Shown here: positions 34,016-42,471 of the stretch, in pieces | Position numbering within the stretch: position 1 is the first letter of the stretch | Layout of the letters: each line of letters opens with the position of its first letter | NCBI GenBank assembly: GCA_023402845.1 | Contig: JAEYFP010000013.1 | Coordinates: 68,358 to 132,357 of the forward strand | DNA: 64,000 nucleotides | Direction of reading: 5' to 3' | DNA from: Bacillota bacterium | Lineage (GTDB): Bacteria; Bacillota; Clostridia; Lachnospirales; Lachnospiraceae | Notes under the pieces: model-generated | Database searches by the model: none | Seen by the model: the letters and a program-made list of their open reading frames with translations, nothing else | Told to the model about the DNA's origin: nothing | Made by a program: the position numbers and the translations under genes

Positions 34016-34681
34016 TTAATAGCCGCCCGCCCGTTCTCCTTTCAGCAATCCGACGGCCGAGCTTGTTCCGATCCTGTCGCAGCCTTCCTCAATAAATGCG
34101 ATCAAATCCTCGATAGATCGAACACCTCCCGCTGCTTTGATTTTTACGTGAGGACCGATGTGCCGCTTGAACAGGCGGATATCTTCCAGTGTCGCACCGC
34201 CTGTACCAAAGCCGGTCGAAGTCTTGATATAGTCTGCGCCTGCTGTCGTAACCACCTCACACATTTTAATTTTCTCTTCCTCTGTCAAAAAACAGGTTTC
34301 TATAATCACCTTTAATAAATTTTTCCCCGTTACAGCTTTTAATGCGGCAATTTCCCGCTCAACCTTATCAAAACCATTATTTTTGACATCCCCGATGTTA
34401 ATTACCATATCAATTTCCTTTGCCCCGTCCAAAAGCGCCAGTCTTGTCTCTGCAAGCTTCGCTTCCGTTACGCTATAGCCAAGGGGAAAGCCGATCACCG
34501 TGCAGATGTTGATTTTTTCTCCGTATGTTTCATGGATCCGCTTAACATAGGAAGGCGGCACACATACCGACGCTGTCCCATATTCAATCGCCTCCTCGCA
34601 AAGCACCCGGATATCCTCCCATGCAGCAAAAGGTTTTAACAATGTGTGGTCGATATGGCTTAGCAGTTCTTTGTTTGTCAT
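34016..34681 (-). CDS. deoC: Deoxyribose-phosphate aldolase
   Basis: Splits 2-deoxyribose 5-phosphate to glyceraldehyde 3-phosphate and acetaldehyde, the last step of deoxynucleoside catabolism. The 221-residue class I aldolase has the Schiff-base lysine in DYIKTSTGFG and a second lysine in VKIKAAGGVR. It begins MTNKELLSHIDHTLLKPF, typical of the family. AGGAG precedes the ATG. A palindrome (34731-34752) overlaps its likely -10. Its partners in nucleoside salvage (PNP, cytidine deaminase) lie about 10 kb away. Confidence 0.96.
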   Translation of the reverse strand: MTNKELLSHIDHTLLKPFAAWEDIRVLCEEAIEYGTASVCVPPSYVKRIHETYGEKINICTVIGFPLGYSVTEAKLAETRLALLDGAKEIDMVINIGDVKNNGFDKVEREIAALKAVTGKNLLKVIIETCFLTEEEKIKMCEVVTTAGADYIKTSTGFGTGGATLEDIRLFKRHIGPHVKIKAAGGVRSIEDLIAFIEEGCDRIGTSSAVGLLKGERAGGY

Positions 34682-34730
34682 AATGATCTCCTTCTATAAT
34701 TGTGTTAATTTACTGTTCGTTCCGGCGCAC

Positions 34731-34752
34731 TATAATGTCTTACGACATTATA
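34731..34752 (-). promoter_or_regulatory. Palindromic operator candidate over the deoC promoter
   Basis: TATAATGTC (34731-34739) and GACATTATA (34744-34752) are perfect 9-bp inverted repeats with a 4-base spacer. On the minus strand one arm contains TATAAT, so the palindrome would cover the deoC -10. It resembles a site for a dimeric repressor. The regulator is unknown; DeoR-type control of deoC in other bacteria is a loose analogy. Confidence 0.5.
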
Positions 34753-34818
34753 TCATACTTCCATTGTTGAAGTTATCTATAATCGAATAAATTTTTTCTA
34801 AATTACTAGTCAATTTGC

Positions 34819-34848
34819 TTGTCACACTGTATTTTTTCGTGTTATGAT
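34819..34848 (+). promoter_or_regulatory. Promoter of the citrate synthase gene
   Basis: TTGTCA (34819-34824) and TATGAT (34843-34848) are 18 bases apart. The start codon follows 45 bases later with GGAGG at a 7-base spacing. Confidence 0.6.
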
Positions 34849-34893
34849 AGTACTTGTTAGTTTTTATCGTGTCTTGAGAACGGAGGTACTCTA

Positions 34894-36258
34894 ATGGATC
34901 ATAACAGTTTTTGCGAAATCACACCCGATATTCTTGCTTTATCTGCTTTGAGTGAAAAGGCGAGCTACATAAACCCCGATTTATATACAAAATATGAAGT
35001 AAAACGTGGATTAAGAGATATCAATGGTAAAGGTGTACTCACCGGCTTGACGAACATTTCAGATGTCCGTGCAAACCGCGTGTTAAATGGTGACAGCGTT
35101 CCGCAGGATGGGGAATTATTCTACAGAGGTTATGATATTCAGGACCTTGTCAATGGATTTTCCTCTGAAAACCGTTACGGCTACGAGGAGGTTACTTATC
35201 TGCTTCTGTTCGGAAAACTGCCGAGCAAAGAAGAACTTCGTCAATTTGAGGCGCTTCTCGCCCATTACCGCTCTCTTCCCACAAGTTTTGTACGCGATAT
35301 TATTATGAAGGCGCCAAGCCCGGATATGATGAATACGCTCGCTAGAAGCGTTTTGACTCTTTATTCCTATGATGACCGGGCAAATGATATTTCGATGCCA
35401 AATGTACTCAGGCAATGCCTGCAGCTCATCAGCCTGTTTCCGCTCCTCTCCGTATACGGCTATCAGGCATATCGCCATTACCATGACGGAAAGAGTCTTT
35501 ATATCCATTCACCAAAGGAACATCTGTCCACTGCCGAAAATATACTGCGCGTTCTTCGTCCAGATAAAAAATATACACCCCTTGAAGCAAAAATTTTAGA
35601 CGTCGCACTTGTACTGCATATGGAACATGGCGGCGGTAACAATTCCACCTTTACAACTCATGTCGTTACTTCCTCCGGCACGGACACCTATTCTGTCATT
35701 GCAGCATCTCTCGGGTCCTTAAAGGGACCGAAACATGGGGGTGCCAACATTAAAGTCGTGGAAATGTTCGAAAATATGAAAAATGTCGTAAAAGATTGGA
35801 ATGACGAGGAGGAAGTCACTGCTTATCTGAGAGCGCTGCTTCACAAGGAAGCATTTGACAGACAGGGCTTGATTTACGGTATGGGGCACGCAGTATACTC
35901 CTTATCCGATCCGCGCGAACTTATCTTCCGCTCTTTTGTCGAAAAGCTGTCTGTGGAAAAAGGGTTGGAAAAGGAATTCTGCCTGTATGCACTTGTGGAA
36001 AAACTCGCGCCAAAGGTGATTGCCGACGAACGTCAAATTTATAAGGGCGTCTGCTGCAACGTTGACTTTTATTCCGGCTTCGTATACCAGATGCTCGACT
36101 TGCCGAAAGAGCTTTACACTCCGATTTTTGCTATTGCAAGGATAGCCGGTTGGAGCGCGCACCGCCTGGAGGAGCTTGCCAACAACGGAAAAATCATTCG
36201 TCCTGCATACAAACCCATCATTCCGGATGAAAACTATGTTACGATAGATTCCCGTTAA
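34894..36258 (+). CDS. gltA: Citrate synthase
   Basis: Condenses oxaloacetate and acetyl-CoA to citrate. The 454-residue protein has the active-site regions LHMEHGGGNNSTFTTHVV (His), GMGHAVYSLSDPR (His) and NVDFYSGFVYQML (Asp), all intact. An N-terminal region of about 60 residues precedes the core, with RGLRDINGKGVLTGLT near 50. No aconitase or isocitrate dehydrogenase genes are in the window. In anaerobes such a partial cycle supplies 2-oxoglutarate for glutamate; that purpose is inferred. It has its own promoter and transcribes away from deoC. Confidence 0.94.
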   Translation: MDHNSFCEITPDILALSALSEKASYINPDLYTKYEVKRGLRDINGKGVLTGLTNISDVRANRVLNGDSVPQDGELFYRGYDIQDLVNGFSSENRYGYEEVTYLLLFGKLPSKEELRQFEALLAHYRSLPTSFVRDIIMKAPSPDMMNTLARSVLTLYSYDDRANDISMPNVLRQCLQLISLFPLLSVYGYQAYRHYHDGKSLYIHSPKEHLSTAENILRVLRPDKKYTPLEAKILDVALVLHMEHGGGNNSTFTTHVVTSSGTDTYSVIAASLGSLKGPKHGGANIKVVEMFENMKNVVKDWNDEEEVTAYLRALLHKEAFDRQGLIYGMGHAVYSLSDPRELIFRSFVEKLSVEKGLEKEFCLYALVEKLAPKVIADERQIYKGVCCNVDFYSGFVYQMLDLPKELYTPIFAIARIAGWSAHRLEELANNGKIIRPAYKPIIPDENYVTIDSR

Positions 36259-36347
36259 TCTTTCCATTATCTTCAAGATGTGTTATTATCTACACAAAGG
36301 TTATCACTACTTACATAAGTAAACTACTCAGATAGTTGGAGGATTCT

Positions 36348-36722
36348 ATGAATACAAACGATGTCAAATTTCTAATCTGTGATGATTCTATTTTAGCAAG
36401 AAAGAACTTGATTTCTATTTTAAATTCATTCGGCTACACGAGCATTATTGAAGTTTCTAATGGACAGGATGCGGTCGATACTTATCTTACAGAGCGTCCT
36501 GCGATTGTATTTTTGGATATTGTGATGCCCGTCAAAGATGGGATTACCGCGACAAAGGAAATCATAGAAAACGATCCTGATGCGCATATCATTATTGTCT
36601 CTTCTGTCGGTACCCAGACACATCTGAGGGAGTCGATCAAGTCCGGCGCAAAGGACTTTTTACAAAAACCCATTGATCCGGTACTGTTAAAGCAGATCAT
36701 TGATCATTGCCTGTCAGAATAG
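36348..36722 (+). CDS. CheY-like single-domain response regulator
   Basis: Stand-alone receiver domain of 124 residues. It has the acidic pair LICDDS, phospho-acceptor Asp in VFLDIVMPVKDG, the Thr/Ser in IIIVSSVG and the Lys in FLQKPI. No output domain is present. I start at the ATG at 36348 because GGAGG lies 5 bases before it; the open frame has 4 more codons. The next gene, 13 bases on, encodes a CheX-like protein that could be its phosphatase. No flagellar or chemotaxis genes are in the window. Confidence 0.88.
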   Translation: MNTNDVKFLICDDSILARKNLISILNSFGYTSIIEVSNGQDAVDTYLTERPAIVFLDIVMPVKDGITATKEIIENDPDAHIIIVSSVGTQTHLRESIKSGAKDFLQKPIDPVLLKQIIDHCLSE

Positions 36723-36735
36723 GTAAGGAGAAAGT

Positions 36736-37257
36736 ATGGACAACGAACAATTAATGACAGAACTATTAGAGTCATCCAATTATAATACTCTTCTGGATTC
36801 AACGACAGAGTTTGTCAGAACCTATATCAAAAAACTTGTATGGGATGTGCTGACGCATGTCGATGCCTCGATTGCGATCGGCGACATCGAGCTTTTAACC
36901 ACCTATTCCTCAGGGCTGGAATTATCCCAGGAAATTACCGGGATTCCAACAGCCTATTCTGCTATAGACGGAGAAATTGACACCCTGACCGCTTTTTCAG
37001 AACAATATGCGCATCTTGGCATTTCCGAATATGATACGCTGGCGCGGGAAGCAATCTTAGACTTTTTAAATCTTCATAACGGTCTGTTTGTCTCTCTTCT
37101 TTCCAGACTCAATAAGTATGAATTGGGCCTTGCAGTGCCAAAGCAGTCCGGCTCCTTTTCGCTGACAAGCCCGGTCACCGGCAAAATTACAATTATTCCG
37201 ATTACCTTTTCCTTTGGAACCGTCAGATTTTTGCTCTATGAGCTGCCGCTTAACTAA
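36736..37257 (+). CDS. CheX/CheC-like protein, possible CheY-P phosphatase
   Basis: Protein of 173 residues with no signal peptide or membrane helix. The segment AILDFLNLHNGLFVS (106-120) resembles the CheC/CheX/FliY active-site motif E-x2-N-x3-G, but with Asp109 in place of the glutamate before Asn112 and Gly116. The region 125-170 also fits the CheX-like fold. Family members dephosphorylate CheY-P. Its position directly after a CheY-like gene supports that role. The similarity is weak and was judged by eye; a purely structural homologue without catalytic activity is possible. Confidence 0.5.
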   Translation: MDNEQLMTELLESSNYNTLLDSTTEFVRTYIKKLVWDVLTHVDASIAIGDIELLTTYSSGLELSQEITGIPTAYSAIDGEIDTLTAFSEQYAHLGISEYDTLAREAILDFLNLHNGLFVSLLSRLNKYELGLAVPKQSGSFSLTSPVTGKITIIPITFSFGTVRFLLYELPLN

Positions 37258-37299
37258 GGCGCTTATACAATCACTGCCGAATTTTCTGTTTGAATCCGC

Positions 37300-37344
37300 A
37301 GTATAAAAATAATCCCCTCTCACTGAGGGGATTATTTTTATACT
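37300..37344. terminator. Bidirectional terminator between convergent genes
   Basis: Perfect 20-bp inverted repeats (37300-37319 and 37325-37344) with a 5-base loop: CCCCTC/GAGGGG core flanked by ATAAAAATAAT and ATTATTTTTAT. Each strand ends its stem in a T-rich run. The right arm contains the stop codon of the minus-strand GGDEF gene (37338-37340). Confidence 0.88.
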
Positions 37345-38699
37345 GCTTCTATTTCGTCGATATCATATTCCACCCGAACTTGCTCATGTCGGCTTTCTCG
37401 CTGAAAACTCTCAAGAATACGCTGTGCAACAAACCTTCCATTTCGCATATCCGTATCCATTAACAGGACGATAAACTGGTTGCTGCTGAAATGTGAACAG
37501 ACATCCCCTCTCCTCAAAGAATCCCTGATAGAATCTTCGAGTATTTCCATCTCCTTTAAAATATCCTCCATGGAAGTTTCCTCATCGGCTTCCATCGTGA
37601 ACAACAATGTCTGCACCTTCTGCTTTGTCCTTGCAATGCAGCGCGCAACAAACTGATAGATCCGCTTAAAGCCTTCATATTCCACCCGGTAAGCACCGCC
37701 ATCCTGACTGTACTCACTCACATATTTCTGAAGCTTTTTCAAATCAATTCTGGCATTGTCCGAGCCAACTCGCCCGGCATCTTCGTGCCAGTAAAAATAA
37801 TAACCACATTTTCCGTTTTGCTTGACAAAATACATGGACTTGTCTGCGTTGTTATATAAGGTCATAAAATCATTTCCATCCCGTGGTGCAAATGTAATTC
37901 CGATTGAAACAGAGATTTTAATCTTATTTTTACCATACCAAATCATCTGCCCAATATTTTTCTCCACCTTTGAAATAATTTCATCCGACTTTTCTGCAGC
38001 TTTGTCTTCATCAAAATTCCCCTTGAAGAAAATGATAAACTCATCTCCGCCGATGCGGCACACAATATCCTCATCCCGCGTACAGCCTTTCAGGATGCCG
38101 GCGAATTCAATCAAAACAGCATCCCCTCTGATATGTCCATAAGTATCGTTGACCTCTTTAAAATTATCCATATCCAAAATGAAAAGCGCACCCTTTGCCG
38201 CCTCTCCCTCTAAATATGCATCGACATTTTCCTTCGTGTATTTGCGGTTCCAAAGACCGGTCAGTGAGTCCTGATATGCTTCTACAGATTTTAATTCTAC
38301 CTGCTTTTCCAATCCGCGCTTGACAGAATCCAGCTCCAGCACCCGCTCAATACGGGATATCAGCACTTCCGGAACAAACGGCTTAATTACAAAATCCATT
38401 GCGCCCATGTTAATCCCATGCGCCTCATCCGCATTTTCGGTATCACCTGTCAGAAAAATCACCGGAATATCCGCCAGTTCCGCCATCTGCTTCATTTTCC
38501 TGTATGTCTCATAGCCGTTCATACCCGGCATCACGATATCCAGCAAAAGCAGATCCGGTCTTTCCTTCCGCATGGACTCCAGTGCTGCTTGACCGGAGCG
38601 TTCTGTTGTGACCCTGAATTTTTTCTTCAGAACAGCGCTTGCAAATATTAAATTTGTAGCTACATCATCTACAATCAGAATATGTCTTTCTTTTTTCAT
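37338..38699 (-). CDS. Response regulator with GGDEF diguanylate cyclase and a second, degenerate GGDEF domain
   Basis: Cytosolic signalling protein of 453 residues. Receiver domain (1-120): DD at 11-12, Asp54 in LLLDIVMPGMNG, and the Lys in FVIKPF. GGDEF domain (about 140-300): intact GGDEF at 217-221, and RDED (208-211) five residues before it, which fits an R-x2-D product-inhibition site. It should make cyclic di-GMP when phosphorylated. A third region (about 330-450) looks like another GGDEF domain in which the motif has become SSNQF (405-409, within DVCSHFSSNQFIVLLM). The ATG follows the thrC stop by 3 bases, so it is probably co-transcribed with threonine synthase. Confidence 0.85.
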   Translation of the reverse strand: MKKERHILIVDDVATNLIFASAVLKKKFRVTTERSGQAALESMRKERPDLLLLDIVMPGMNGYETYRKMKQMAELADIPVIFLTGDTENADEAHGINMGAMDFVIKPFVPEVLISRIERVLELDSVKRGLEKQVELKSVEAYQDSLTGLWNRKYTKENVDAYLEGEAAKGALFILDMDNFKEVNDTYGHIRGDAVLIEFAGILKGCTRDEDIVCRIGGDEFIIFFKGNFDEDKAAEKSDEIISKVEKNIGQMIWYGKNKIKISVSIGITFAPRDGNDFMTLYNNADKSMYFVKQNGKCGYYFYWHEDAGRVGSDNARIDLKKLQKYVSEYSQDGGAYRVEYEGFKRIYQFVARCIARTKQKVQTLLFTMEADEETSMEDILKEMEILEDSIRDSLRRGDVCSHFSSNQFIVLLMDTDMRNGRFVAQRILESFQRESRHEQVRVEYDIDEIEAV

Positions 38700-38702
38700 T
38701 TA

Positions 38703-40196
38703 TTAGATTCCTAAGCTTTCTTTCACCACACGCTGCATATCTGCCGCATCACATACCTGTTCATGTAAAATTTCAGCCAGTCTGATCTCTTCTATCGCCT
38801 TTGGAACCTTGACCTTTGCCAGTCTGCTCAGTTCGTCTGTCAGCTTAAAATCATCAGTTTCTTCATAGGAAGGCACCACTGCCTTCATGACATTTTGCGC
38901 GAATTTAAATGGACTCGCCGTAGAAATAATCACACTCTTTGTAGCTGCATCTTCCGGCCTTGCCTTACGATATGCCCTGTCTGCCGCAGCAGCAACCGCC
39001 GTATGCGTATCAATGATATAATCCGTCTTTTCATAAATATTATGGATTGTGGAAAAGACCTCTTCTTCCGTCGCATAAGCTCCAAAGAAATCCTGCAGTC
39101 CCTCTTTCATTTCCTCAGTAACCTCATAACGGCCGTCATTCAGCAAGCAGTCCATCAAAGCCGCATTTCGCTTTGGTTCCTCCTTACAGAGTGTATAAAT
39201 CAACCGTTCCAAGTTGCTAGAAATCAAGATATCCATCGACGGGGAGGTTGTTAAAATAAACTCCCTGTTTTTATCATAGCAGCCGGACTCAAAGAAATCA
39301 AACAGCACCTTATTTTCATTGGAAGCACAGACAAGCTTTCCGATCGGCAGACCCATCTGCTTTGCATAATAAGCGGCCAGAATATTACCAAAGTTGCCGG
39401 TTGGCACGACAACATTCAAAAGCTCGCCGGGCTCAATTTCACCCTGCTTCACCATTCTGCCGTATACATATACGTAATAAGCAACCTGCGGCACAAGACG
39501 TCCGATATTGATGGAATTAGCCGACGAAAACTGGAATCCTTTTTCCTCCATTTCCTGTTTCAGCACTTTATTACTAAATATCTGCTTGACACCGGTCTGA
39601 CAATCATCAAAATTACCGTGTACACCGATTACCTTTGTATTGCTGCCCCTCTGAGTCACCATCTGGAGTTCCTGAATTCTGCTGACTCCTCCCTTTGGAT
39701 AAAATACGATGATTCGAGTGCCCGGCACATCCGCAAAGCCCGCGAGTGCCGCTTTACCGGTGTCTCCTGACGTTGCCGTCAAAATGACAACCTCTTTTTC
39801 CACATGATTCTTTTTCATCGCCGTCGTCAGCAGATGAGGAAGAATAGAAAGTGCCATATCCTTGAACGCGATTGTGGCACCGTGAAACAGCTCCAAAAAA
39901 TACTGATCACCTTTTTTTACCAGAGGTGCAATCTCCGTTGTATCAAATTTCTCATCATATGCTTTTTCAATACAGTCCTTTAATTCACTTTCTGTATAAT
40001 CCGATAAAAATTCCTTCATGACAGCATAAGCTGTCTCCTGATAGGATAAATCCTTCAATTCCGGAAGAGGAACCGAAAGCTTTGGGATCTTATTCGGAAC
40101 GTACAATCCTCCGTCATCCGCCAGTCCCTTTATAATTGCCTCGGAAGCAGATATTCCCTCCTGCAGGCCACGCGTACTTTTATATAGAACACTCAT
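38703..40196 (-). CDS. thrC: Threonine synthase
   Basis: PLP enzyme converting O-phosphohomoserine to threonine. The 497-residue protein starts MSVLYKSTRGLQEGISASEA and has the PLP lysine in FHGATIAFKDMALS, the glycine loop ATSGDTGKAAL, and VPTGNFGNILAAYY. The length and N-terminus fit the longer, E. coli/yeast-like class. I start at 40196 because GGAGG lies 5 bases upstream; a TTG 12 bases earlier is less likely. Its homoserine-pathway partners are not in the window. The RR-GGDEF gene follows by 3 bases. Confidence 0.94.
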   Translation of the reverse strand: MSVLYKSTRGLQEGISASEAIIKGLADDGGLYVPNKIPKLSVPLPELKDLSYQETAYAVMKEFLSDYTESELKDCIEKAYDEKFDTTEIAPLVKKGDQYFLELFHGATIAFKDMALSILPHLLTTAMKKNHVEKEVVILTATSGDTGKAALAGFADVPGTRIIVFYPKGGVSRIQELQMVTQRGSNTKVIGVHGNFDDCQTGVKQIFSNKVLKQEMEEKGFQFSSANSINIGRLVPQVAYYVYVYGRMVKQGEIEPGELLNVVVPTGNFGNILAAYYAKQMGLPIGKLVCASNENKVLFDFFESGCYDKNREFILTTSPSMDILISSNLERLIYTLCKEEPKRNAALMDCLLNDGRYEVTEEMKEGLQDFFGAYATEEEVFSTIHNIYEKTDYIIDTHTAVAAAADRAYRKARPEDAATKSVIISTASPFKFAQNVMKAVVPSYEETDDFKLTDELSRLAKVKVPKAIEEIRLAEILHEQVCDAADMQRVVKESLGI

Positions 40197-40288
40197 CTCT
40201 TCCTCCAACCAGCCACTACACCAATGGCCCTATTTTGTTGTTTTGCTATTATGTTATTATGATTTCAGCAACAAATATACTTTTTTTA

Positions 40289-40771
40289 CTATAGCACTTC
40301 CTGCACAATATCGTCAAGTAATCCTTCCCCGTCCGCAGCGGCTGTGGCAAGCTTGTCACAGCGCTCATTTTCAGGATGTCCGTCATGGCCCTTAACCCAG
40401 GTAAACGTTACGCTGTGAGGTGCGATCGCCCTGAGCAGGCGTTTCCATAAATCCACATTTTGTACGGGCTTGTTCGTGCTCTTTTTCCACCCTTTTTTCT
40501 TCCAATTTTCTATCCAACGCTGATTAAAGGCATCCGTCACATATTTGGAATCGGATACAATTTCTACCTCACAAGGCTTTGTCAATGCCTCCATGCCGGC
40601 AATGACCGCCATTAACTCCATCCGGTTATTTGTGGTTTTCTTATAGCCTGCAAAATATTCCCGCTCATGCAAAATTCCTTTCCCATCCACATACTGAAGA
40701 ACAGTGCCGTAGCCGCCCGGGCCCTCAGGATTGCTTCTCGCAGAGCCGTCCGTAAAAATGGTAACTTTCAT
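40289..40771 (-). CDS. rnhA: Ribonuclease HI
   Basis: Removes RNA from RNA-DNA hybrids. The 160-residue protein has the four catalytic acids in FTDGSARSNPEGPGGYG, NRMELMAVIAGMEAL, SDSKYVTDAF and NERCDKLA. The KGHDGHPENE loop is also present. It starts within an ATGA overlap with the end of the MutS-like gene, with GGAGGACGG upstream. The open frame extends 7 codons further but without a ribosome site. Confidence 0.96.
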   Translation of the reverse strand: MKVTIFTDGSARSNPEGPGGYGTVLQYVDGKGILHEREYFAGYKKTTNNRMELMAVIAGMEALTKPCEVEIVSDSKYVTDAFNQRWIENWKKKGWKKSTNKPVQNVDLWKRLLRAIAPHSVTFTWVKGHDGHPENERCDKLATAAADGEGLLDDIVQEVL

Positions 40772-42471
40772 TTTCCGTCCTCCATCCTCCAACTGCCTGT
40801 CTTTATAAAATCTGCCGCAGTTTCTTCCGCCCGCGCAATGACAGAAGGATCATAACCGATGATCGAAAGCAGCTTGATTGCATTTCTCGTCTCTGTTCTT
40901 CCGCTTTGCAAATGATAGTTGAATACGACATCATTTTGAAGTACCTCTTCATCAAAATGATAATTGGCATAATAACCTTCGAGCATCTCAGTCAGCTCAA
41001 TGTCATGTGTCGCCGCAAAACAAAGGATATGCGGGCGGGCAAGACTTTTTAAAATTTGGGAGGAAGCAGCAATCCGCTCCACAGTATTCGTCCCGCGCAG
41101 AACCTCATCGACAAAACACAGCATCGGCGTTTTTGTTTCTCCCGCATCCACAATCCGCTTAAGCGACTTGATTTCCACGATATAATAACTCTCTTTCGTC
41201 ATCAGGCTGTCCCGCAGGGCCATCGATGAAAAAATCCGAAATAAAGGCCCGCCGTAGAATTTGGCGGGAACGATGCCGATCGTCTGTGCAAGTACCGCAC
41301 AGACCGCCATTGTTTTTAAAAAAGTCGACTTTCCTGAAGCGTTTGAACCCGTAATCAAGATCCCGCTCTCAGCCCGAATGCTGTTTGCAACAGGCCCCTC
41401 CACAAGCGGATGACAAGCTTCCTCCACGATAAGCACCGCCCCTGCATCCCTGTCAAAATGCGGCGCACAGGAATAGGCAAGACTGCATTCATAGGAAGCC
41501 GCCGCAATCGCCGCATCCAATCTTCCGAGAATTTCACGAAGCTGTTCGACTTCCTCCATCCGCTCCTGCACAAGTTTTAACATGGAGTTAAATTTAATGA
41601 TATCAATATGAAAAAGCATCCGCGCATAATCCATTAGAAGTTCCAGCGGATTGCTTGTTGTGTGAGTTCCCGTAGACAGCACATAGGTACCCTTCTCCAA
41701 ATTGCCGAAGCATTTGATCAGCACCTCTATGCGTTTCCCATAGGGAGCCAGCTTTTCATAGCCAAGCTTTTTAATCTGCTGTGAAACACGCAGCATTGTT
41801 AAAATATAAAAAAAGGTCGTAAAATAGGAAGAAATTTCTCCCTTTCGTTTAAAATATGAAATGATTGAAACCGCCAAAACTGTTAAAAAAAGCAGTACCC
41901 CGGCACCCGGTGTGATAAATATCACACAGAAGCTGAGCAGCAGCGCCGCATCTATGACATAATGGAGCAGATTGCTCTCCCTTTTCAAATCCATCAGAAA
42001 ATAAAGAACCTCTGTTAAAGAAATTTTGTTTATTTTCCCGAGGCGGTGAAACAGCTTTTGAATTTCCATGCGTTCTGTTTCATTTCCTTTAAAAAACGCT
42101 ACAAGACTGTCCCACTCCTCCCTTCCTTCCTCGCTTAAACGGGGGCATCGAAGAAGATGATACAAATATTCTTCTCCCATGGATGACTGCGTCGCATTGA
42201 CCTGTAAAAAAATTTCATCCATACTCAAATCATTCCACGTAATATCATCCAGACAAAATTCCCCGCACCTGCCAAGTTCCTTTTGCTTTGCATGATAAAT
42301 CGCAATCCGGTCAAGCTCTGCCTGAGAAATATTGGACACCGTTTTTTTCCCGAAGTTCTCCTTTAACGAGACTAGGAAGAGCTGATATGCTTTTCTCTCC
42401 TGCACGGCGCCGTTTATAAAAATCACAAGCACGACAACTAAGATTGCGATCAGATATCCGATCCATTCCAT
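40768..42471 (-). CDS. Membrane-associated MutS-like ATPase
   Basis: Protein of 567 residues with the C-terminal ATPase of the MutS family: Walker A GSNASGKSTFLK (about 374-385), FVDEVLRGTNTVERIAA (Walker B and signature), and FAATHDIELTEML. The N-terminal mismatch-recognition domain is absent. Instead there is a first membrane helix (about 4-24) and a helical pair near 170-208 (ALLLSFCVIFITPGAGVLLF). No Smr domain is present, so it is not MutS2. Its task is unknown; a direct role in mismatch repair is unlikely given the membrane segments. It overlaps both neighbours by 1-4 bases, so it is tightly co-expressed. Confidence 0.78.
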   Translation of the reverse strand: MEWIGYLIAILVVVLVIFINGAVQERKAYQLFLVSLKENFGKKTVSNISQAELDRIAIYHAKQKELGRCGEFCLDDITWNDLSMDEIFLQVNATQSSMGEEYLYHLLRCPRLSEEGREEWDSLVAFFKGNETERMEIQKLFHRLGKINKISLTEVLYFLMDLKRESNLLHYVIDAALLLSFCVIFITPGAGVLLFLTVLAVSIISYFKRKGEISSYFTTFFYILTMLRVSQQIKKLGYEKLAPYGKRIEVLIKCFGNLEKGTYVLSTGTHTTSNPLELLMDYARMLFHIDIIKFNSMLKLVQERMEEVEQLREILGRLDAAIAAASYECSLAYSCAPHFDRDAGAVLIVEEACHPLVEGPVANSIRAESGILITGSNASGKSTFLKTMAVCAVLAQTIGIVPAKFYGGPLFRIFSSMALRDSLMTKESYYIVEIKSLKRIVDAGETKTPMLCFVDEVLRGTNTVERIAASSQILKSLARPHILCFAATHDIELTEMLEGYYANYHFDEEVLQNDVVFNYHLQSGRTETRNAIKLLSIIGYDPSVIARAEETAADFIKTGSWRMEDGK

